Shown: piece after piece, positions 37,684 through 48,044 of the stretch
How the letters are laid out: every line of letters starts with the position of its first letter
Position numbering within the stretch: position 1 is the first letter of the stretch
Source: Photobacterium iliopiscarium
GTDB taxonomy: Bacteria > Pseudomonadota > Gammaproteobacteria > Enterobacterales > Vibrionaceae
Assembly (NCBI RefSeq): GCF_003026395.1
Contig: NZ_PYOO01000003.1
Location: 1 to 64,000, forward strand
Direction: 5' to 3'
Length of the DNA stretch: 64,000 nt
The notes under the pieces: model-generated
Database searches by the model: none
What the model saw: the letters and a program-made list of their open reading frames with translations, nothing else
What the model was told of the DNA's origin: nothing
Position numbers and translations under genes: made by a program

Positions 37684-37690
37684 TAACACC

Positions 37691-37741
37691 AATGGCAGCC
37701 AGCTATCACAATGGTCATTCACGATAGCAGCTGCCATTTTT
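37691..37741. terminator. Terminator between ynjE and the aldo-keto reductase gene
   Basis: AATGGCAGC and AGCTATC pair with GATAGC and GCTGCCATT in a long interrupted stem ending in TTTTT; it lies between convergent genes. Confidence 0.8.
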
Positions 37742-37749
37742 AGATTCCG

Positions 37750-38658
37750 TTATGGCACACCATGACCTTTTGCGGCTACCCATATGCGATAAAACTGCTC
37801 ACGTGATAATGAAAAACCAAGGGCTGCAACAGCCGATCTTACCCGTTCAATATTTCCCGAACCTATAATTGCTAACGGCTTTGATGGTAGACACCTAATC
37901 CAAGCATAAATCACTTGATCAATGCTATCTGCACCAATTTCAGCGGCGATCTCAATTAAGGTTTCACGCACACGAATATGTTGCTCAGAACTGCCAGTAA
38001 AAATCTCCCCCCCAGCCAAACATGACCACGCCATGGGATGAATGCGCTTCATTTGTAATTGATCAAGCGTACCGTCGTGTGCCACTTCAAAATTAAGCGG
38101 ATTAATTTCAACTTGATTAGTAACCAGAGGCTGATCAAGACGAGATTGCAATAAATCAAATTGCGCTGGCGAAAAATTCGACACACCAAAATGATTAACC
38201 TTTCCTTGTTGTTTTAACTCAGCAAAGGCAGAAGCAACCTCATCAGCATCCATCAATACATCTGGGCGATGAATCAATAACAGATCAATATTATCAACCT
38301 GCAAGTTTGCCAATGAATTATTTACTGAATCAACAATATGCTGCTTACTGGTATCATAATGATTAATGCGACGTTGAGGGTATTTAGCATTGCACAGATT
38401 AATATCACACTTCGTCACTACCTGTAGCTGTTGACGTAAACTTGGTTTTAACGCTAACGCTTCACCAAATAACGCCTCACATTGATAGCCACCATAAATA
38501 TCAGCGTGATCAACCGTGGTGATCCCTAATTCAAGATGCTGCTCTATAAACGTTAATCGTTGTTGCGCAGTCATGCCCCACTCAGCTAAACGCCAATAGC
38601 CTTGCACTAATTCTGAAAAGTGTAATTGATGTGCAACCATTGTGACTTGACTAACCAT
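37750..38658 (-). CDS. Aldo/keto reductase, YdhF-like
   Basis: A 302-residue NADPH-dependent oxidoreductase of the AKR fold, near the length of E. coli YdhF (298). The catalytic tetrad is visible as Asp and Tyr in TVDHADIYGGY, Lys in VVTKCDI and His in LLLIHRPD. Cofactor-site motifs HFGVSNF and ITNQVEINPL-like LVTNQVEINPL follow, and the C-terminal IIGSGNIERVRSA is typical. The ATG at 38658 has AGGA seven bases upstream; a second ATG six codons in is possible. Physiological substrate unknown. Confidence 0.88.
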   Translation of the reverse strand: MVSQVTMVAHQLHFSELVQGYWRLAEWGMTAQQRLTFIEQHLELGITTVDHADIYGGYQCEALFGEALALKPSLRQQLQVVTKCDINLCNAKYPQRRINHYDTSKQHIVDSVNNSLANLQVDNIDLLLIHRPDVLMDADEVASAFAELKQQGKVNHFGVSNFSPAQFDLLQSRLDQPLVTNQVEINPLNFEVAHDGTLDQLQMKRIHPMAWSCLAGGEIFTGSSEQHIRVRETLIEIAAEIGADSIDQVIYAWIRCLPSKPLAIIGSGNIERVRSAVAALGFSLSREQFYRIWVAAKGHGVP

Positions 38659-38802
38659 TGAACCATCCTTTGTAAGAGTACAACTAATTACCCACTATCC
38701 TAAAAGCCTCAAATCATTGCCGCAAATGAATTAATTAAAAACAAAGTATGCAGACTAAAAAATATGACTTAGATTGCAACTTATCAATAAACCCCTTGCC
38801 AA

Positions 38803-39729
38803 CTAACGCTTTACACAAATAGCCGAGCGCACAGGTTGAAGCTTAATCGCATCCATTACCCGTTGAGGATTAGCACTATAAGCCAAATGCAATGACTTAA
38901 CAGATAACTGATGCTTTAGATATTCTGTGTAATCATTAAATTTATACTGCTTATATGCGGTTGGGTACATCTTGCTACAACTGTCATACCACGCAACATA
39001 ACGCTGAAAAAATAATGTTGCTTGCGCTGGCGTCATTTTACTCATGGTTAACGCCATATCTTTGGTCAATTGAAAATGCTGATAATCAATTGGAGAATTC
39101 CAAAAACCACCCCAATATTGAAAACCATGACGAGCAAATGTATCTATAACCGCTTCAGCCATGCCTCGACTATTTGGTTTACCAAACCGATATTGAGTAC
39201 GATTAGCATAATGCACCCCCTGAACTGGGCTAAATTTAGCATTGCCATTACTACCAAAAGTAACAAATGGATTTTGAAGTGGATTAAGGTCTATCGCGGC
39301 CCCATAAGCATGTAATGATAAGCTACCCGTTCCTGCAACCGGACGATAATTAAATGCTGATGTATTATTTGCAGTCATCGAACGGGTATCATCACCACCA
39401 TACACTTCTATAGGGACGGCTTTATGAATAGGAAAACCTTGCTTAAATAAAGCATCAAAAATATTTCCTACATACGGTGCGACAGCATCCATCACCACCA
39501 CTTGACCATTAGAATGTGCTTTACCTGCAAAATCACGATAATGAAACGTAACTTTTTTCAAGCGTTGACATGGCACAGGAGCTGTCGCCGAAACAACTCC
39601 AGCCTGAGTCATTGCTTGGCACTCATGAAGAGATAGCACACTAACTTGAGCTGCATTAACTGAAAATGACACACTACACGCAAGGACGAATAAGAGTGGT
39701 ATATAATTGTCACGAAAGTTGATTATCAT
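38803..39729 (-). CDS. Exported M15-family (D-Ala-D-Ala carboxypeptidase-like) metallopeptidase
   Basis: A 308-residue periplasmic peptidase with a signal peptide ending at about residue 26 (SVNA). Zinc-binding motifs of the M15/extensin-like group are present: SLHAYGAAIDLNP gives His and Asp, and IDYQHFQL gives the second His. The preceding TRSMTANNTSAFNYRP region matches the substrate-side loop of this group. It probably trims peptidoglycan peptides. AGG lies seven bases before the ATG. Confidence 0.85.
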   Translation of the reverse strand: MIINFRDNYIPLLFVLACSVSFSVNAAQVSVLSLHECQAMTQAGVVSATAPVPCQRLKKVTFHYRDFAGKAHSNGQVVVMDAVAPYVGNIFDALFKQGFPIHKAVPIEVYGGDDTRSMTANNTSAFNYRPVAGTGSLSLHAYGAAIDLNPLQNPFVTFGSNGNAKFSPVQGVHYANRTQYRFGKPNSRGMAEAVIDTFARHGFQYWGGFWNSPIDYQHFQLTKDMALTMSKMTPAQATLFFQRYVAWYDSCSKMYPTAYKQYKFNDYTEYLKHQLSVKSLHLAYSANPQRVMDAIKLQPVRSAICVKR

Positions 39730-39765
39730 CCTGATACCTTTCTATAAAAAATAATAAATAACAAA

Positions 39766-39790
39766 CAAAAAAAAGACGTGCCACAGCACG
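39766..39790 (-). terminator. Possible hairpin upstream of the M15 gene and after the S4-domain gene
   Basis: CGTGC pairs with GCACG across CACA, followed on the minus strand by TCTTTTTTTTG. It lies just past the stop of the S4-domain gene, so it is its terminator. Confidence 0.75.
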
Positions 39791-39812
39791 CCTATTATAA
39801 ATAGTTAATAAA

Positions 39813-40265
39813 TTAAAAACTGATTGGCTTACGTCCTGTTGCGGTATCGGCTTTCTTATCTGTTTGTTCTGCTTCTTTTTTGGTCACAGAACGATTTTTA
39901 CTGGTTGAGGCTGCTGCTTTATTTTTCTTTGCCTTTGTTACTGGTACTTTTTTATCTTTTTTTGGTGCTTTCGCTACAGGTGCTACTTGGGTTGGTTGTT
40001 GATCTCGAGGTGTTACTTCTTGTACGGGTTGATCACAGATAACTACAAAATACTCACCATTAAACTCAATTACGTCACCATCATAGATTTTACAACGCTT
40101 ACGTAATTCAACATCACCATTTACAGCAACATAACCTTCAGAAATGGCATATTTAGCTTCGCCACCACCACTAACCAAATTAGCAATCTTTAGCACTTTA
40201 TACAGTTCAATTGGCTGGACAGAAACTTCAACTTCCAGTGCTTCTACTTCTATTTCTTCTGACAT
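39813..40265 (-). CDS. S4-domain RNA-binding protein with a basic disordered tail
   Basis: A 150-residue protein. Residues 15-75 form an S4 domain of the YbcJ/RNA-binding type (IELYKVLKIANLVSGGGEAK, then EGYVAVNGDVELRKRCKIYD). Residues 85-150 are a Lys/Ala/Thr-rich tail (KAPKKDKKVPVTKAKKNK) that is probably disordered and RNA-contacting. An acidic N terminus (SEEIEVEALEVEVS) is unusual. The ATG at 40265 is used; a GTG three codons upstream is possible. It probably binds rRNA or another structured RNA. Confidence 0.85.
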   Translation of the reverse strand: MSEEIEVEALEVEVSVQPIELYKVLKIANLVSGGGEAKYAISEGYVAVNGDVELRKRCKIYDGDVIEFNGEYFVVICDQPVQEVTPRDQQPTQVAPVAKAPKKDKKVPVTKAKKNKAAASTSKNRSVTKKEAEQTDKKADTATGRKPISF

Positions 40266-40674
40266 TTTGTACACTCAAATAACAAAACAGGGCTTACTTG
40301 AATTCTACCTCACTAATAAACAGAAAGTGAAACAAATGACACATTCCAGCAGACTTACTATTTTTTAAGCGCAAACAAACTAAAAAATCGTTTTTGGCTC
40401 TTATTATTAGCACCTCATATCAAGACTAATTCATCATCCTGCCCTCAAAAAATCACTAAAATATTCTTAAATCGACTAACAATAATAATCAACCTCGACT
40501 AGTCTTGGTTTTTATGACTGTTATTTGCTCAGATCTTCGTCAACAGTTAGAACCCCAAGGGCAAAAAGCAAGCGAATACCTATTTTTATTACATATGGCT
40601 ATGTTCTGATTAGCACAACTAGTGTTATAATCCGCGACCTCACATGTGACAGTAATTGTTGATAGAGAAAAACA
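40266..40674. other. Intergenic region upstream of fusA2
   Basis: About 400 bases between divergent genes. It holds the fusA2 promoter at 40623-40631. A 31-codon frame at 40514-40609 has no ribosome site and is not called. Confidence 0.5.
40623..40639 (+). promoter_or_regulatory. Extended -10 promoter of the second EF-G gene
   Basis: TGTTATAAT (40623-40631) is a perfect extended -10, followed by the GC-rich discriminator CCGCGACC. The -35 is weak. This form fits growth-rate and stringent control. Confidence 0.65.
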
Positions 40675-42762
40675 ATGACAGATTTATCTAAATACAGAAA
40701 CATTGGTATTTTCGCGCACGTTGATGCGGGCAAAACCACTACTACAGAGCGTATCCTTAAGCTAACTGGCCAAATCCACAAGATTGGTGAAGTTCATGAT
40801 GGCGAGTCAACAACTGACTTCATGGAACAAGAAGCTGAGCGCGGAATAACTATCCAGTCAGCAGCAGTAAGCTGTTTCTGGAAAGATCACCGTTTTAACG
40901 TTATCGATACTCCTGGACACGTTGACTTCACAGTTGAAGTTTACCGTTCTCTTAAAGTACTTGATGGCGGCATCGGTGTATTCTGTGGTTCTGGTGGTGT
41001 TGAACCACAATCAGAAACTAACTGGCGTTATGCGAACGAATCAGAAGTTGCTCGTATTATCTTCGTTAACAAACTAGACCGTATGGGCGCAGATTTCTTC
41101 CGCGTTACAGATCAAGTTAAGAAGGTACTAGGCGCGACTCCACTAATCATGACACTTCCAATCGGTCGTGAAGATGATTTCGTTGGTGTTGTTGACGTTC
41201 TAACTCGTCAAGCATTCGTATGGGATGACTCTGGTCTTCCTGAAAACTACGAAGTTCTACCTGTTCCTGAAGACATGGTTGATGACGTTGAAGCTTACCG
41301 CGAAGAAATGATCGAAACTGCTCTTGAGCAAGACGATGATCTTCTAGAAGCTTACATGGAAGGTGTTGAACCTTCTATTGAAGAAATCAAGCGTTGTATC
41401 CGTGCTGGTACACGTACTTGTACTTTCTTCCCAACGTACTGTGGTTCAGCATTCAAAAACAAGGGTATGCAACTTATTCTTGATGCTGTTGTTGACTACT
41501 TACCTTGTCCTACAGAAGTAGATCCACAGCCGTTAACTGATCCAGAAACTGGCGAGCCAACTGGTGAAGTTGCAACAGTATCTGTTGACGAACCACTAAA
41601 AGCACTTGCATTCAAAATCATGGATGACCGCTTTGGTGCACTAACATTCGTTCGTATTTACTCTGGTAAGCTAAACAAGGGTGACACCATCCTTAACTCT
41701 GCTACAGGTAAAACTGAGCGTATCGGCCGTATGGTTGAGATGCAAGCAAACGACCGTAACGAACTTACTTCTGCACAAGCTGGTGATATCATCGCTATCG
41801 TTGGTATGAAGAATGTTCAAACTGGTCACACTCTTTGTGATGTTAAGCACGAGTGTACGCTTGAGCCAATGATCTTCCCAACTCCAGTAATCTCTATTGC
41901 TGTAACGCCTAAAGATAAAGGCGGTTCTGAGAAAATGGGTATCGCGATCGGTAAAATGGTTGCAGAAGATCCATCTTTCCAAGTTGAAACTGACGAAGAA
42001 ACTGGCGAAACAATCCTTAAAGGTATGGGTGAACTTCACCTAGACATTAAGGTTGATATCCTTAAGCGTACATACGGCGTAGACCTAATTGTTGGTCAAC
42101 CTCAAGTTGCTTACCGTGAAACAATCACGAAAGCAGTTGAAGATAGCTACACGCATAAGAAACAATCTGGTGGTTCTGGTCAGTTCGGTAAGATCGACTA
42201 CATCATGAAACCAGGCGAAGTAGGTTCAGGCTTTACGTTCACATCAGCAGTAATTGGTGGTAACGTTCCTAAAGAATTCTGGCCTGCAATCGAAAAAGGC
42301 TTCAAGGGCATGATGAACACTGGTGTTCTAGCTGGTTTCCCTGTTCTTGACGTTGAAATCGAGCTTCTTGATGGTGCATTCCACGCAGTCGATTCATCTG
42401 CAGTAGCATTTGAAATCGCAGCGAAAGGCGCATTCCGTCAATCTATGCCTAAAGCTGGTGCGCAACTTCTTGAGCCAATCATGAACGTTGACGTATTTAC
42501 TCCAGAAGATCACGTTGGTGATGTTATCGGTGACCTTAACCGTCGTCGTGGCATGATCAAAGACCAGATCGCTGGCGTAACTGGTTCTCGTATTAAAGCT
42601 GACGTACCACTTTCAGAAATGTTTGGTTACATCGGTACTCTACGTACTATGACTTCAGGCCGTGGTCAGTTCTCTATGGAGTTCTCACACTACGCACCTT
42701 GTCCTGCTAACGTTTCTGAAAAAGTTATCGCTGAGCAGAAAGAACGTAACGCTAAGAAGTAA
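40675..42762 (+). CDS. fusA2: Second elongation factor G (EF-G 2)
   Basis: A 695-residue translational GTPase with full EF-G architecture: G1 [10 protein letters not shown]3 DTPGHVDF and G4 NKLDRMGAD, plus domain II, and domains III-V ending [15 protein letters not shown]. It is not next to rpsL, rpsG or tufA, so it is the stand-alone paralogue that many vibrios and pseudomonads carry besides the str-operon EF-G. Codon use is strongly biased toward highly expressed choices (CGT, GGT, AAC), unlike its neighbours, so it is probably abundantly made. It may specialise in translocation or ribosome recycling; which cannot be told here. Confidence 0.9.
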   Translation: MTDLSKYRNIGIFAHVDAGKTTTTERILKLTGQIHKIGEVHDGESTTDFMEQEAERGITIQSAAVSCFWKDHRFNVIDTPGHVDFTVEVYRSLKVLDGGIGVFCGSGGVEPQSETNWRYANESEVARIIFVNKLDRMGADFFRVTDQVKKVLGATPLIMTLPIGREDDFVGVVDVLTRQAFVWDDSGLPENYEVLPVPEDMVDDVEAYREEMIETALEQDDDLLEAYMEGVEPSIEEIKRCIRAGTRTCTFFPTYCGSAFKNKGMQLILDAVVDYLPCPTEVDPQPLTDPETGEPTGEVATVSVDEPLKALAFKIMDDRFGALTFVRIYSGKLNKGDTILNSATGKTERIGRMVEMQANDRNELTSAQAGDIIAIVGMKNVQTGHTLCDVKHECTLEPMIFPTPVISIAVTPKDKGGSEKMGIAIGKMVAEDPSFQVETDEETGETILKGMGELHLDIKVDILKRTYGVDLIVGQPQVAYRETITKAVEDSYTHKKQSGGSGQFGKIDYIMKPGEVGSGFTFTSAVIGGNVPKEFWPAIEKGFKGMMNTGVLAGFPVLDVEIELLDGAFHAVDSSAVAFEIAAKGAFRQSMPKAGAQLLEPIMNVDVFTPEDHVGDVIGDLNRRRGMIKDQIAGVTGSRIKADVPLSEMFGYIGTLRTMTSGRGQFSMEFSHYAPCPANVSEKVIAEQKERNAKK

Positions 42763-42788
42763 TTTTTAAATTACCCTAAGTGATACAT

Positions 42789-42823
42789 TAACCCCAAGGA
42801 CTTTGTTCTTGGGGTTATTTTTT
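42789..42823 (+). terminator. Terminator after fusA2
   Basis: TAACCCCAAG pairs with CTTGGGGTTA around a 9-base loop, followed by TTTTTT. Confidence 0.9.
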
Positions 42824-42956
42824 ATCCGTACTTTTATATCACTGCGACGATTCATCACTATCACCTCTCCTCGTATCGCTTATCAAGCACCAACCTTACC
42901 CCATCGTACATATCATCATATATTTTCTTCTTGTCTATTCTAAGCACACCTACAAG

Positions 42957-42980
42957 GATACGGACACGGACACGGACACG
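42957..42980. repeat. Hexanucleotide tandem repeat (GGACAC)
   Basis: After GGATAC come GGACAC units repeated three times without error, in a 285-base space between the fusA2 and torS terminators. The rest of that space shows nothing else. Confidence 0.8.
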
Positions 42981-43106
42981 CAATTCAAACGTTATTACAC
43001 CACCGCACCAGCAAAGAGTGTTCACGCATTAGATTTAACGGAACTTCGGTAGCACATTATCAGCCTGAACCTCATCGTCTATTTATGCCCCTTGATCTAC
43101 GCCCAT

Positions 43107-43134
43107 AAAAAAAGAACGCCACAGCGTTCTTTTT
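43107..43134 (-). terminator. Terminator after torS
   Basis: AGAACGC pairs with GCGTTCT across CACA, flanked by A and T runs; on the minus strand it follows the torS stop. Confidence 0.85.
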
Positions 43135-43156
43135 ATTATCACTATAATTAGTAATG

Positions 43157-46072
43157 TTAATTATTAAGGAAAGTGGTTGCTAAAGCGGCAACAGATGCAT
43201 CAAATACTTGTTGTAATGGTGCGACATCTAACTCAGCAATCGACCCTTCTTGTGCCGATTTTTCAAACGTTAAGCATAACTGATATAGCTGCATTAATCC
43301 CATCGTACCAGCAGCACCTTTAAGGGTATGGGCTTGTTTAGCGACATCCGATAAATTGTTATCAGCAATCGCCTGATGCAATATTACTAATGTCTTACTC
43401 GCAGAATCACCAAATAAACCAATTAACTGTTTTACTTGATCTTCACCTAATACTTGCAGATCACTGCCTAAAACAGATTCTTTCACTAAAGGAAATAACT
43501 CATCAGTCTCAATTAGTTGCGGCTTTTCTTCTCCCGCCCCTTTTTCAATAACCACTCGCTTATCTCCTTTTAAAATACTGTTCATAGTATCAATTAATTG
43601 TTGTTCAACTAATGGTTTAGGTAAGAAGCCAGCAAAACCTGCATTTAAATAAATTTCGACTTCCTCTCTAAATACATGGGCAGAAAATGCAACCATCGGC
43701 GTCGGCTCTTGCCACGTATTTTTATTACTACTATCAATACGGCGTAATTGATGCAATAGCGTCACACCATCAGTATCAGGTAAATTAATGTCCAATAACG
43801 CTAAATCAAACTGTTCATTACGGTAAAACTGCTCTGCTTGTGCGCCATCTTCAGCAATAACCACACTATGGCCAAGCCGCTTAAGAAAACCTTCCGCAAC
43901 CATACTGTTCACGGGGTTATCTTCAACCAATAAAATATGTGCCGCTGGAACGAGCACTTGGTCAACATCGGTATTCAATCGCTCTTGACCCCGTTCTAGA
44001 GGTAATGAGAACCAGAAACAACTCCCCGTATTAGCAATTGAATCAACACCTATCTCACCATCCATAGCAGCAACAATATGTTTACTAATGGCTAAACCAA
44101 GTCCTGTCCCTTCAATCGCCTTACGTCCCGCTTCTGCTTGTTGGAACGCGTTAAATAATAACGATTGTTCATGCGTCCCAATACCAATACCAGTATCTTG
44201 CACTGAGAATAATATTTCACCTGGCATATCAGGATGTAGCTGAACAGTAATGGTAACTTTACCTTTATCGGTAAATTTAATCGCATTACCCACTAAGTTT
44301 ACTAGCACTTGTCGAATTCGACTTTCATCACCAACCCAAATAGCATCAACATCAGGTTCAATATAATATTCAAGTCCAATTCGCTTTGCCATTGCACGCC
44401 CTTGAAGCATGTTAAACACATCAACGACCATACGTTTTAAAGCAAAATCACTCGATCTTATGTCCAAATGTCCGGCTTCAATCTTAGAATAATCAAGGAT
44501 GTCATTAAGGATATCTAATAATGTTTCACCACTGCGATTAATCACATCTAAATAGCGTTTTTGTTGTGTGCTTAACGCAGTATCAGCTAATAATGATGCC
44601 GTACCTAACACACCATTCATCGGTGTTCTAATCTCATGACTCATGGTCGCTAAGAATGCTGACTTAGCACGGTTCGCTTTTTCAGCTTCATCACGCGCTT
44701 TATAATGGTTGTAGACTTCTTCATTTAAACGACTATTAATACGTTCTAATTCACCGGTTCGCTTGGCAACTAACCGCTCTAAACTGGCTTTGTGTTGTTG
44801 TAATTCTTGACGAATTTTAGCTTCAGCTTGCGCTAATCGATGTCGTTCACTCGCAGTATCACGTGCCACTAAAATAGCCCGCCCCATTTGTGCTAATTCA
44901 TCGTCACCATCAACATCTAATTGAATACATAAGTCACCGCGCGCCAGTGATAACAAGGCTCGGCTATAATGGTTAATACGACAAACAACGCGAACATAAA
45001 CAATACGCCACATAATTAACACTAAAGCGAGCAGCCCAATAGCTGAAATAACAATTAGCGTATTACGCGCAACAGTCAATGTCTGGTCAACCTGCTTAAC
45101 GGCCTGTTGAGTATTGGTATTAGCCGCAGCAATAATATTATCAACCGTGCTGTTTAACTCTTGGAACAAGACTAAGTTTTGTTGATCTAGTCGTTGTACA
45201 TCTTGTTTGGCATAAATAAGCTGCTCACTAACCCCAAACAACAGATTTCCACGCTCAAGTTTAGCCGTTTGTTTGAGTAGCTGCTCTGAACGGCTAGGAT
45301 CTTCAACCGATTTAACCCGATGACTGATAATATTGACCGCATTGTTAAAACGCTTTTTCAATGCCACCAGCGATTTAATATCCATAATACGTTCAGAATC
45401 ATCAAGCATATTAATTACTTGTAATGATAAAAAGCGTAATTCAAATAACCGCTCAGACAAGTCCATATCAACTTCTACTAAGCTATCAAGCGCGTTATAG
45501 ACCGCAGGTTTATTATTTTCAGCCACTAAATCATAAATACGCGATACATTAGCAACGGCTATCGTATTGGCATTAGCAACTTGTGATTGTGATAAGCTAT
45601 CGATTTGATGAGTGGCTTTGGTCATTACCGCCGTTAATTCATCTAATTGACTTTGCAAATCGATTTGTCGACCAACCAATAATCCAAGTAAGGCTAAATT
45701 ATCAACAATACGCTTTACGTCATCTTCAAGTTTGAGCATTAGCGGTTGATCAAACGAATACTGCTCAAGGGCATGTAGGCTACGTGTTAAAGCTTCAATA
45801 TGTACCGTTAATGCTCGCCCTTGTTGCATCCGTTCTGATTCAAGTTTCGACTTAGCTAAGACTTGGGCATTAAATATAATTCGAGAGCTCAAATCTGATA
45901 ATTTCCTAGCTTCAGCTAATGAAGGTACTGCGGAATTAATAACAGTACGTTCAGTTTTAGCGACTAACGAAAAGCCTGCAACACCAATCATAACCGCTAT
46001 AATCATTAAACCAGCCATGGCAGAAAAGGCTAATAACAGTTTGGCTCCGATACCTTTTCGGGTAAACGTCAT
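43157..46072 (-). CDS. torS: TMAO sensor hybrid histidine kinase TorS
   Basis: A 971-residue tripartite sensor kinase. TM1 spans about 13-35, a long helical periplasmic sensor spans 36-335 and TM2 about 338-360. HAMP, HisKA with His479 in ATMSHEIRTPMNG, and an HATPase follow (NAIKFT, DTGIGIG, GTGLGL). A receiver with Asp761 in LALLDINLPDTDG and a C-terminal Hpt with His915 in AHTLKGAAGTMG complete the phosphorelay. This matches E. coli TorS order. It is divergent from torT, whose product presents TMAO to TorS. The partner response regulator TorR is not encoded in this window. Confidence 0.93.
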   Translation of the reverse strand: MTFTRKGIGAKLLLAFSAMAGLMIIAVMIGVAGFSLVAKTERTVINSAVPSLAEARKLSDLSSRIIFNAQVLAKSKLESERMQQGRALTVHIEALTRSLHALEQYSFDQPLMLKLEDDVKRIVDNLALLGLLVGRQIDLQSQLDELTAVMTKATHQIDSLSQSQVANANTIAVANVSRIYDLVAENNKPAVYNALDSLVEVDMDLSERLFELRFLSLQVINMLDDSERIMDIKSLVALKKRFNNAVNIISHRVKSVEDPSRSEQLLKQTAKLERGNLLFGVSEQLIYAKQDVQRLDQQNLVLFQELNSTVDNIIAAANTNTQQAVKQVDQTLTVARNTLIVISAIGLLALVLIMWRIVYVRVVCRINHYSRALLSLARGDLCIQLDVDGDDELAQMGRAILVARDTASERHRLAQAEAKIRQELQQHKASLERLVAKRTGELERINSRLNEEVYNHYKARDEAEKANRAKSAFLATMSHEIRTPMNGVLGTASLLADTALSTQQKRYLDVINRSGETLLDILNDILDYSKIEAGHLDIRSSDFALKRMVVDVFNMLQGRAMAKRIGLEYYIEPDVDAIWVGDESRIRQVLVNLVGNAIKFTDKGKVTITVQLHPDMPGEILFSVQDTGIGIGTHEQSLLFNAFQQAEAGRKAIEGTGLGLAISKHIVAAMDGEIGVDSIANTGSCFWFSLPLERGQERLNTDVDQVLVPAAHILLVEDNPVNSMVAEGFLKRLGHSVVIAEDGAQAEQFYRNEQFDLALLDINLPDTDGVTLLHQLRRIDSSNKNTWQEPTPMVAFSAHVFREEVEIYLNAGFAGFLPKPLVEQQLIDTMNSILKGDKRVVIEKGAGEEKPQLIETDELFPLVKESVLGSDLQVLGEDQVKQLIGLFGDSASKTLVILHQAIADNNLSDVAKQAHTLKGAAGTMGLMQLYQLCLTFEKSAQEGSIAELDVAPLQQVFDASVAALATTFLNN

Positions 46073-46220
46073 AAATAGTCTCTATCTCAAAAATCTTGTT
46101 TAGAACAGTGAATAGTCAGCATTAATATGCCTTGTTCGATACTGGCTATTTCACCAGACACAATAAAACGGTACTATTTTGCCAGCGATATGGCTTTAGA
46201 CCTAAATAATGTTGGTAACA
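46073..46220. promoter_or_regulatory. torS-torT divergent control region with tor-box-like decamers
   Basis: CTGTTCTAAA (minus strand, ending at 46108) and CTTGTTCGAT (46131-46140) partly match the E. coli TorR decamer CTGTTCATAT. They may mark autoregulation, but matches this short are weak. Confidence 0.35.
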
Positions 46221-47291
46221 ATGCGTATTTTATTTTTTATTTTGATGATTTTCTCTGCTCAATCCGCATTTGCGCTTGAGATTATTTCATATCAACCGCC
46301 TTTCAAAGCGGATAAGCAACCGACCAAAATTCAATATTCTTTTTTAACCTCGGTTTCTAAATCGTGGAAAGTATGTGCAGTGTACCCACATTTAAAAGAC
46401 TCTTATTGGTTATCGATCAATTATGGAATGGTTGAGCAAGCAAAAAAACTCGGTATTACCTTAAAAGTGCTTGAGGCTGGCGGTTATAGCAACCTCGAAA
46501 AACAACAAAGTCAGTTAATTGCTTGTCGTCACTGGGGGGCGGATGCCATCATTCTAGGCACCGTTGATACCCAAGCTTATAACGGTAAGTTATCTGCATT
46601 AATTGGCAATATCCCGGTATTTTTAATGACCAATGATATCGATTTTACCGATCCAGATATTCGTCAACATGTAAAAGCAAAAGTTGGCGTTGATTGGTAT
46701 GAAATGGGTAAAGCTGCTGGCACTTATCTCGCAAAACAGCACCCTAAAGGCTCAGGCAAAGTCCGCATTGCATGGCTACCAGGACCACAATTACGTGGTG
46801 GAACTAAACCGGTAACAAAAGGTTTTAAAGCGGCAATTGCCAATAGTGATATCGACATTATAACGACGCTATGGGCTGACAACAGTAAAGAACTCCAACG
46901 TAACCTATTGCAGCAATTATTTACTGATTATAAAAACATTGATTATATTGTAGGTGGTGCAGTAGCTGCTGAAGTTGCCATCAGTGAATTACGAACCAAT
47001 CATATTTCCAATATAAAAATTGTATCCACGTATCTCAGTCATGGGGTTTACCGAGGCTTACGTCGCCATAAAATCCTCTTTGCACCAACAGATAAAATGG
47101 TTGAACAAGCGCGACTATCAATAGATCAAACAGTACGTTACCTTGAGAAAAAAACGATCGCTCTAGATATTTCACCATTAATTGTTGATTTAACACCACA
47201 ATATTTACCATCAACCGTTATTCGTGATTCATTGTCACCCGCAGAATTTAGACCTTCATTTTACGTCAATGATCATCATATCAGTCGATAA
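46221..47291 (+). CDS. torT: TMAO periplasmic binding protein TorT
   Basis: A 356-residue periplasmic sugar-binding-like protein that binds TMAO and signals to TorS; E. coli TorT is 342 residues. The signal peptide MRILFFILMIFSAQSAFA favours the ATG at 46221 over an upstream ATG at 46209. Fold motifs SYWLSINYGMVEQAKKLG, CRHWGADAIILG and KVRIAWLPGPQLRGG fit the type I periplasmic-binding fold. It is divergent from torS, as in E. coli. In E. coli torR lies nearby; here the next gene is mgsA. Confidence 0.92.
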   Translation: MRILFFILMIFSAQSAFALEIISYQPPFKADKQPTKIQYSFLTSVSKSWKVCAVYPHLKDSYWLSINYGMVEQAKKLGITLKVLEAGGYSNLEKQQSQLIACRHWGADAIILGTVDTQAYNGKLSALIGNIPVFLMTNDIDFTDPDIRQHVKAKVGVDWYEMGKAAGTYLAKQHPKGSGKVRIAWLPGPQLRGGTKPVTKGFKAAIANSDIDIITTLWADNSKELQRNLLQQLFTDYKNIDYIVGGAVAAEVAISELRTNHISNIKIVSTYLSHGVYRGLRRHKILFAPTDKMVEQARLSIDQTVRYLEKKTIALDISPLIVDLTPQYLPSTVIRDSLSPAEFRPSFYVNDHHISR

Positions 47292-47449
47292 TACCGATCA
47301 TAATATTGAGCTATAACGATGAATATCAATAAATGATGGGCGACGACAAAGTTTTAATCTAATCTGATTTACACGGTGCCTCGTCTTTGTTACTTATAAA
47401 CATCGTCACCAAGTTCCATCAAGATGAATTTGATATAAAAAGGAAGATC

Positions 47450-47908
47450 ATGATCACTACAACACGTAAAATGGCAGCTAAAAAGCATATCGCTCTTGTT
47501 GCTCATGACAATTGTAAAACTGCTTTACTTCGCTGGGTAAAAGAGCACCAGCATAAGTTGGCAAATCATGCCCTTTATGCAACAGGTACAACTGGACACC
47601 TACTCACAAAAGAAACAGGTTTACCTATCACCTGTTTAATCAGTGGTCCAATGGGTGGCGATCAACAACTTGGCGCATTAATTTCAGAAAGCAAAATTGA
47701 CATCATGATCTTCTTCTGGGATCCACTCAATGCCGTCCCGCATGATCCCGATGTAAAAGCATTACTACGTATATCTGCTGTCTGGAATATTCCGGTAGCG
47801 ACTAACCGTGCCAGTGCCAATTTTATTATTACATCGCCACTGCTTGATAAAGAAATTGATATAGAAATTCCAGACTATGAGGCTTACCTAAAAGAACGTC
47901 TAGATTAA
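47450..47908 (+). CDS. mgsA: Methylglyoxal synthase
   Basis: A 152-residue cytoplasmic enzyme, identical in length to E. coli MgsA, converting dihydroxyacetone phosphate to methylglyoxal. Family motifs are [11 protein letters not shown] (catalytic-site His and Asp), [24 protein letters not shown] and [20 protein letters not shown] (Asp and His). The ATG at 47450 has AAGGAAG upstream. In E. coli mgsA lies beside helD and yccS, as here, which supports the call. A hairpin terminator follows. Confidence 0.96.
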   Translation: MITTTRKMAAKKHIALVAHDNCKTALLRWVKEHQHKLANHALYATGTTGHLLTKETGLPITCLISGPMGGDQQLGALISESKIDIMIFFWDPLNAVPHDPDVKALLRISAVWNIPVATNRASANFIITSPLLDKEIDIEIPDYEAYLKERLD

Positions 47909-47939
47909 GCATCTGGCTGCTATCATAAAATCAATCAAT

Positions 47940-47969
47940 AAGCCTTCGTCAATATCGAGGGCTTTTTAT
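47940..47969 (+). terminator. Terminator after mgsA
   Basis: AAGCCTTCG pairs with CGAGGGCTT (one G-U) around a 7-base loop, then TTTTT. Confidence 0.8.
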
Positions 47970-48044
47970 TATTTAAAATAATATATTTAAGGCAAAAAAA
48001 ATAATTCCTTATATGGTTATAAGTAGTATATCAAGGAGTCGCCT

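Noticed and set aside
40514-40609. 31-codon frame upstream of fusA2, a possible leader peptide
   Set aside because: No Shine-Dalgarno sequence, and it ends before the -10 element of the fusA2 promoter, so it would not be on that transcript.
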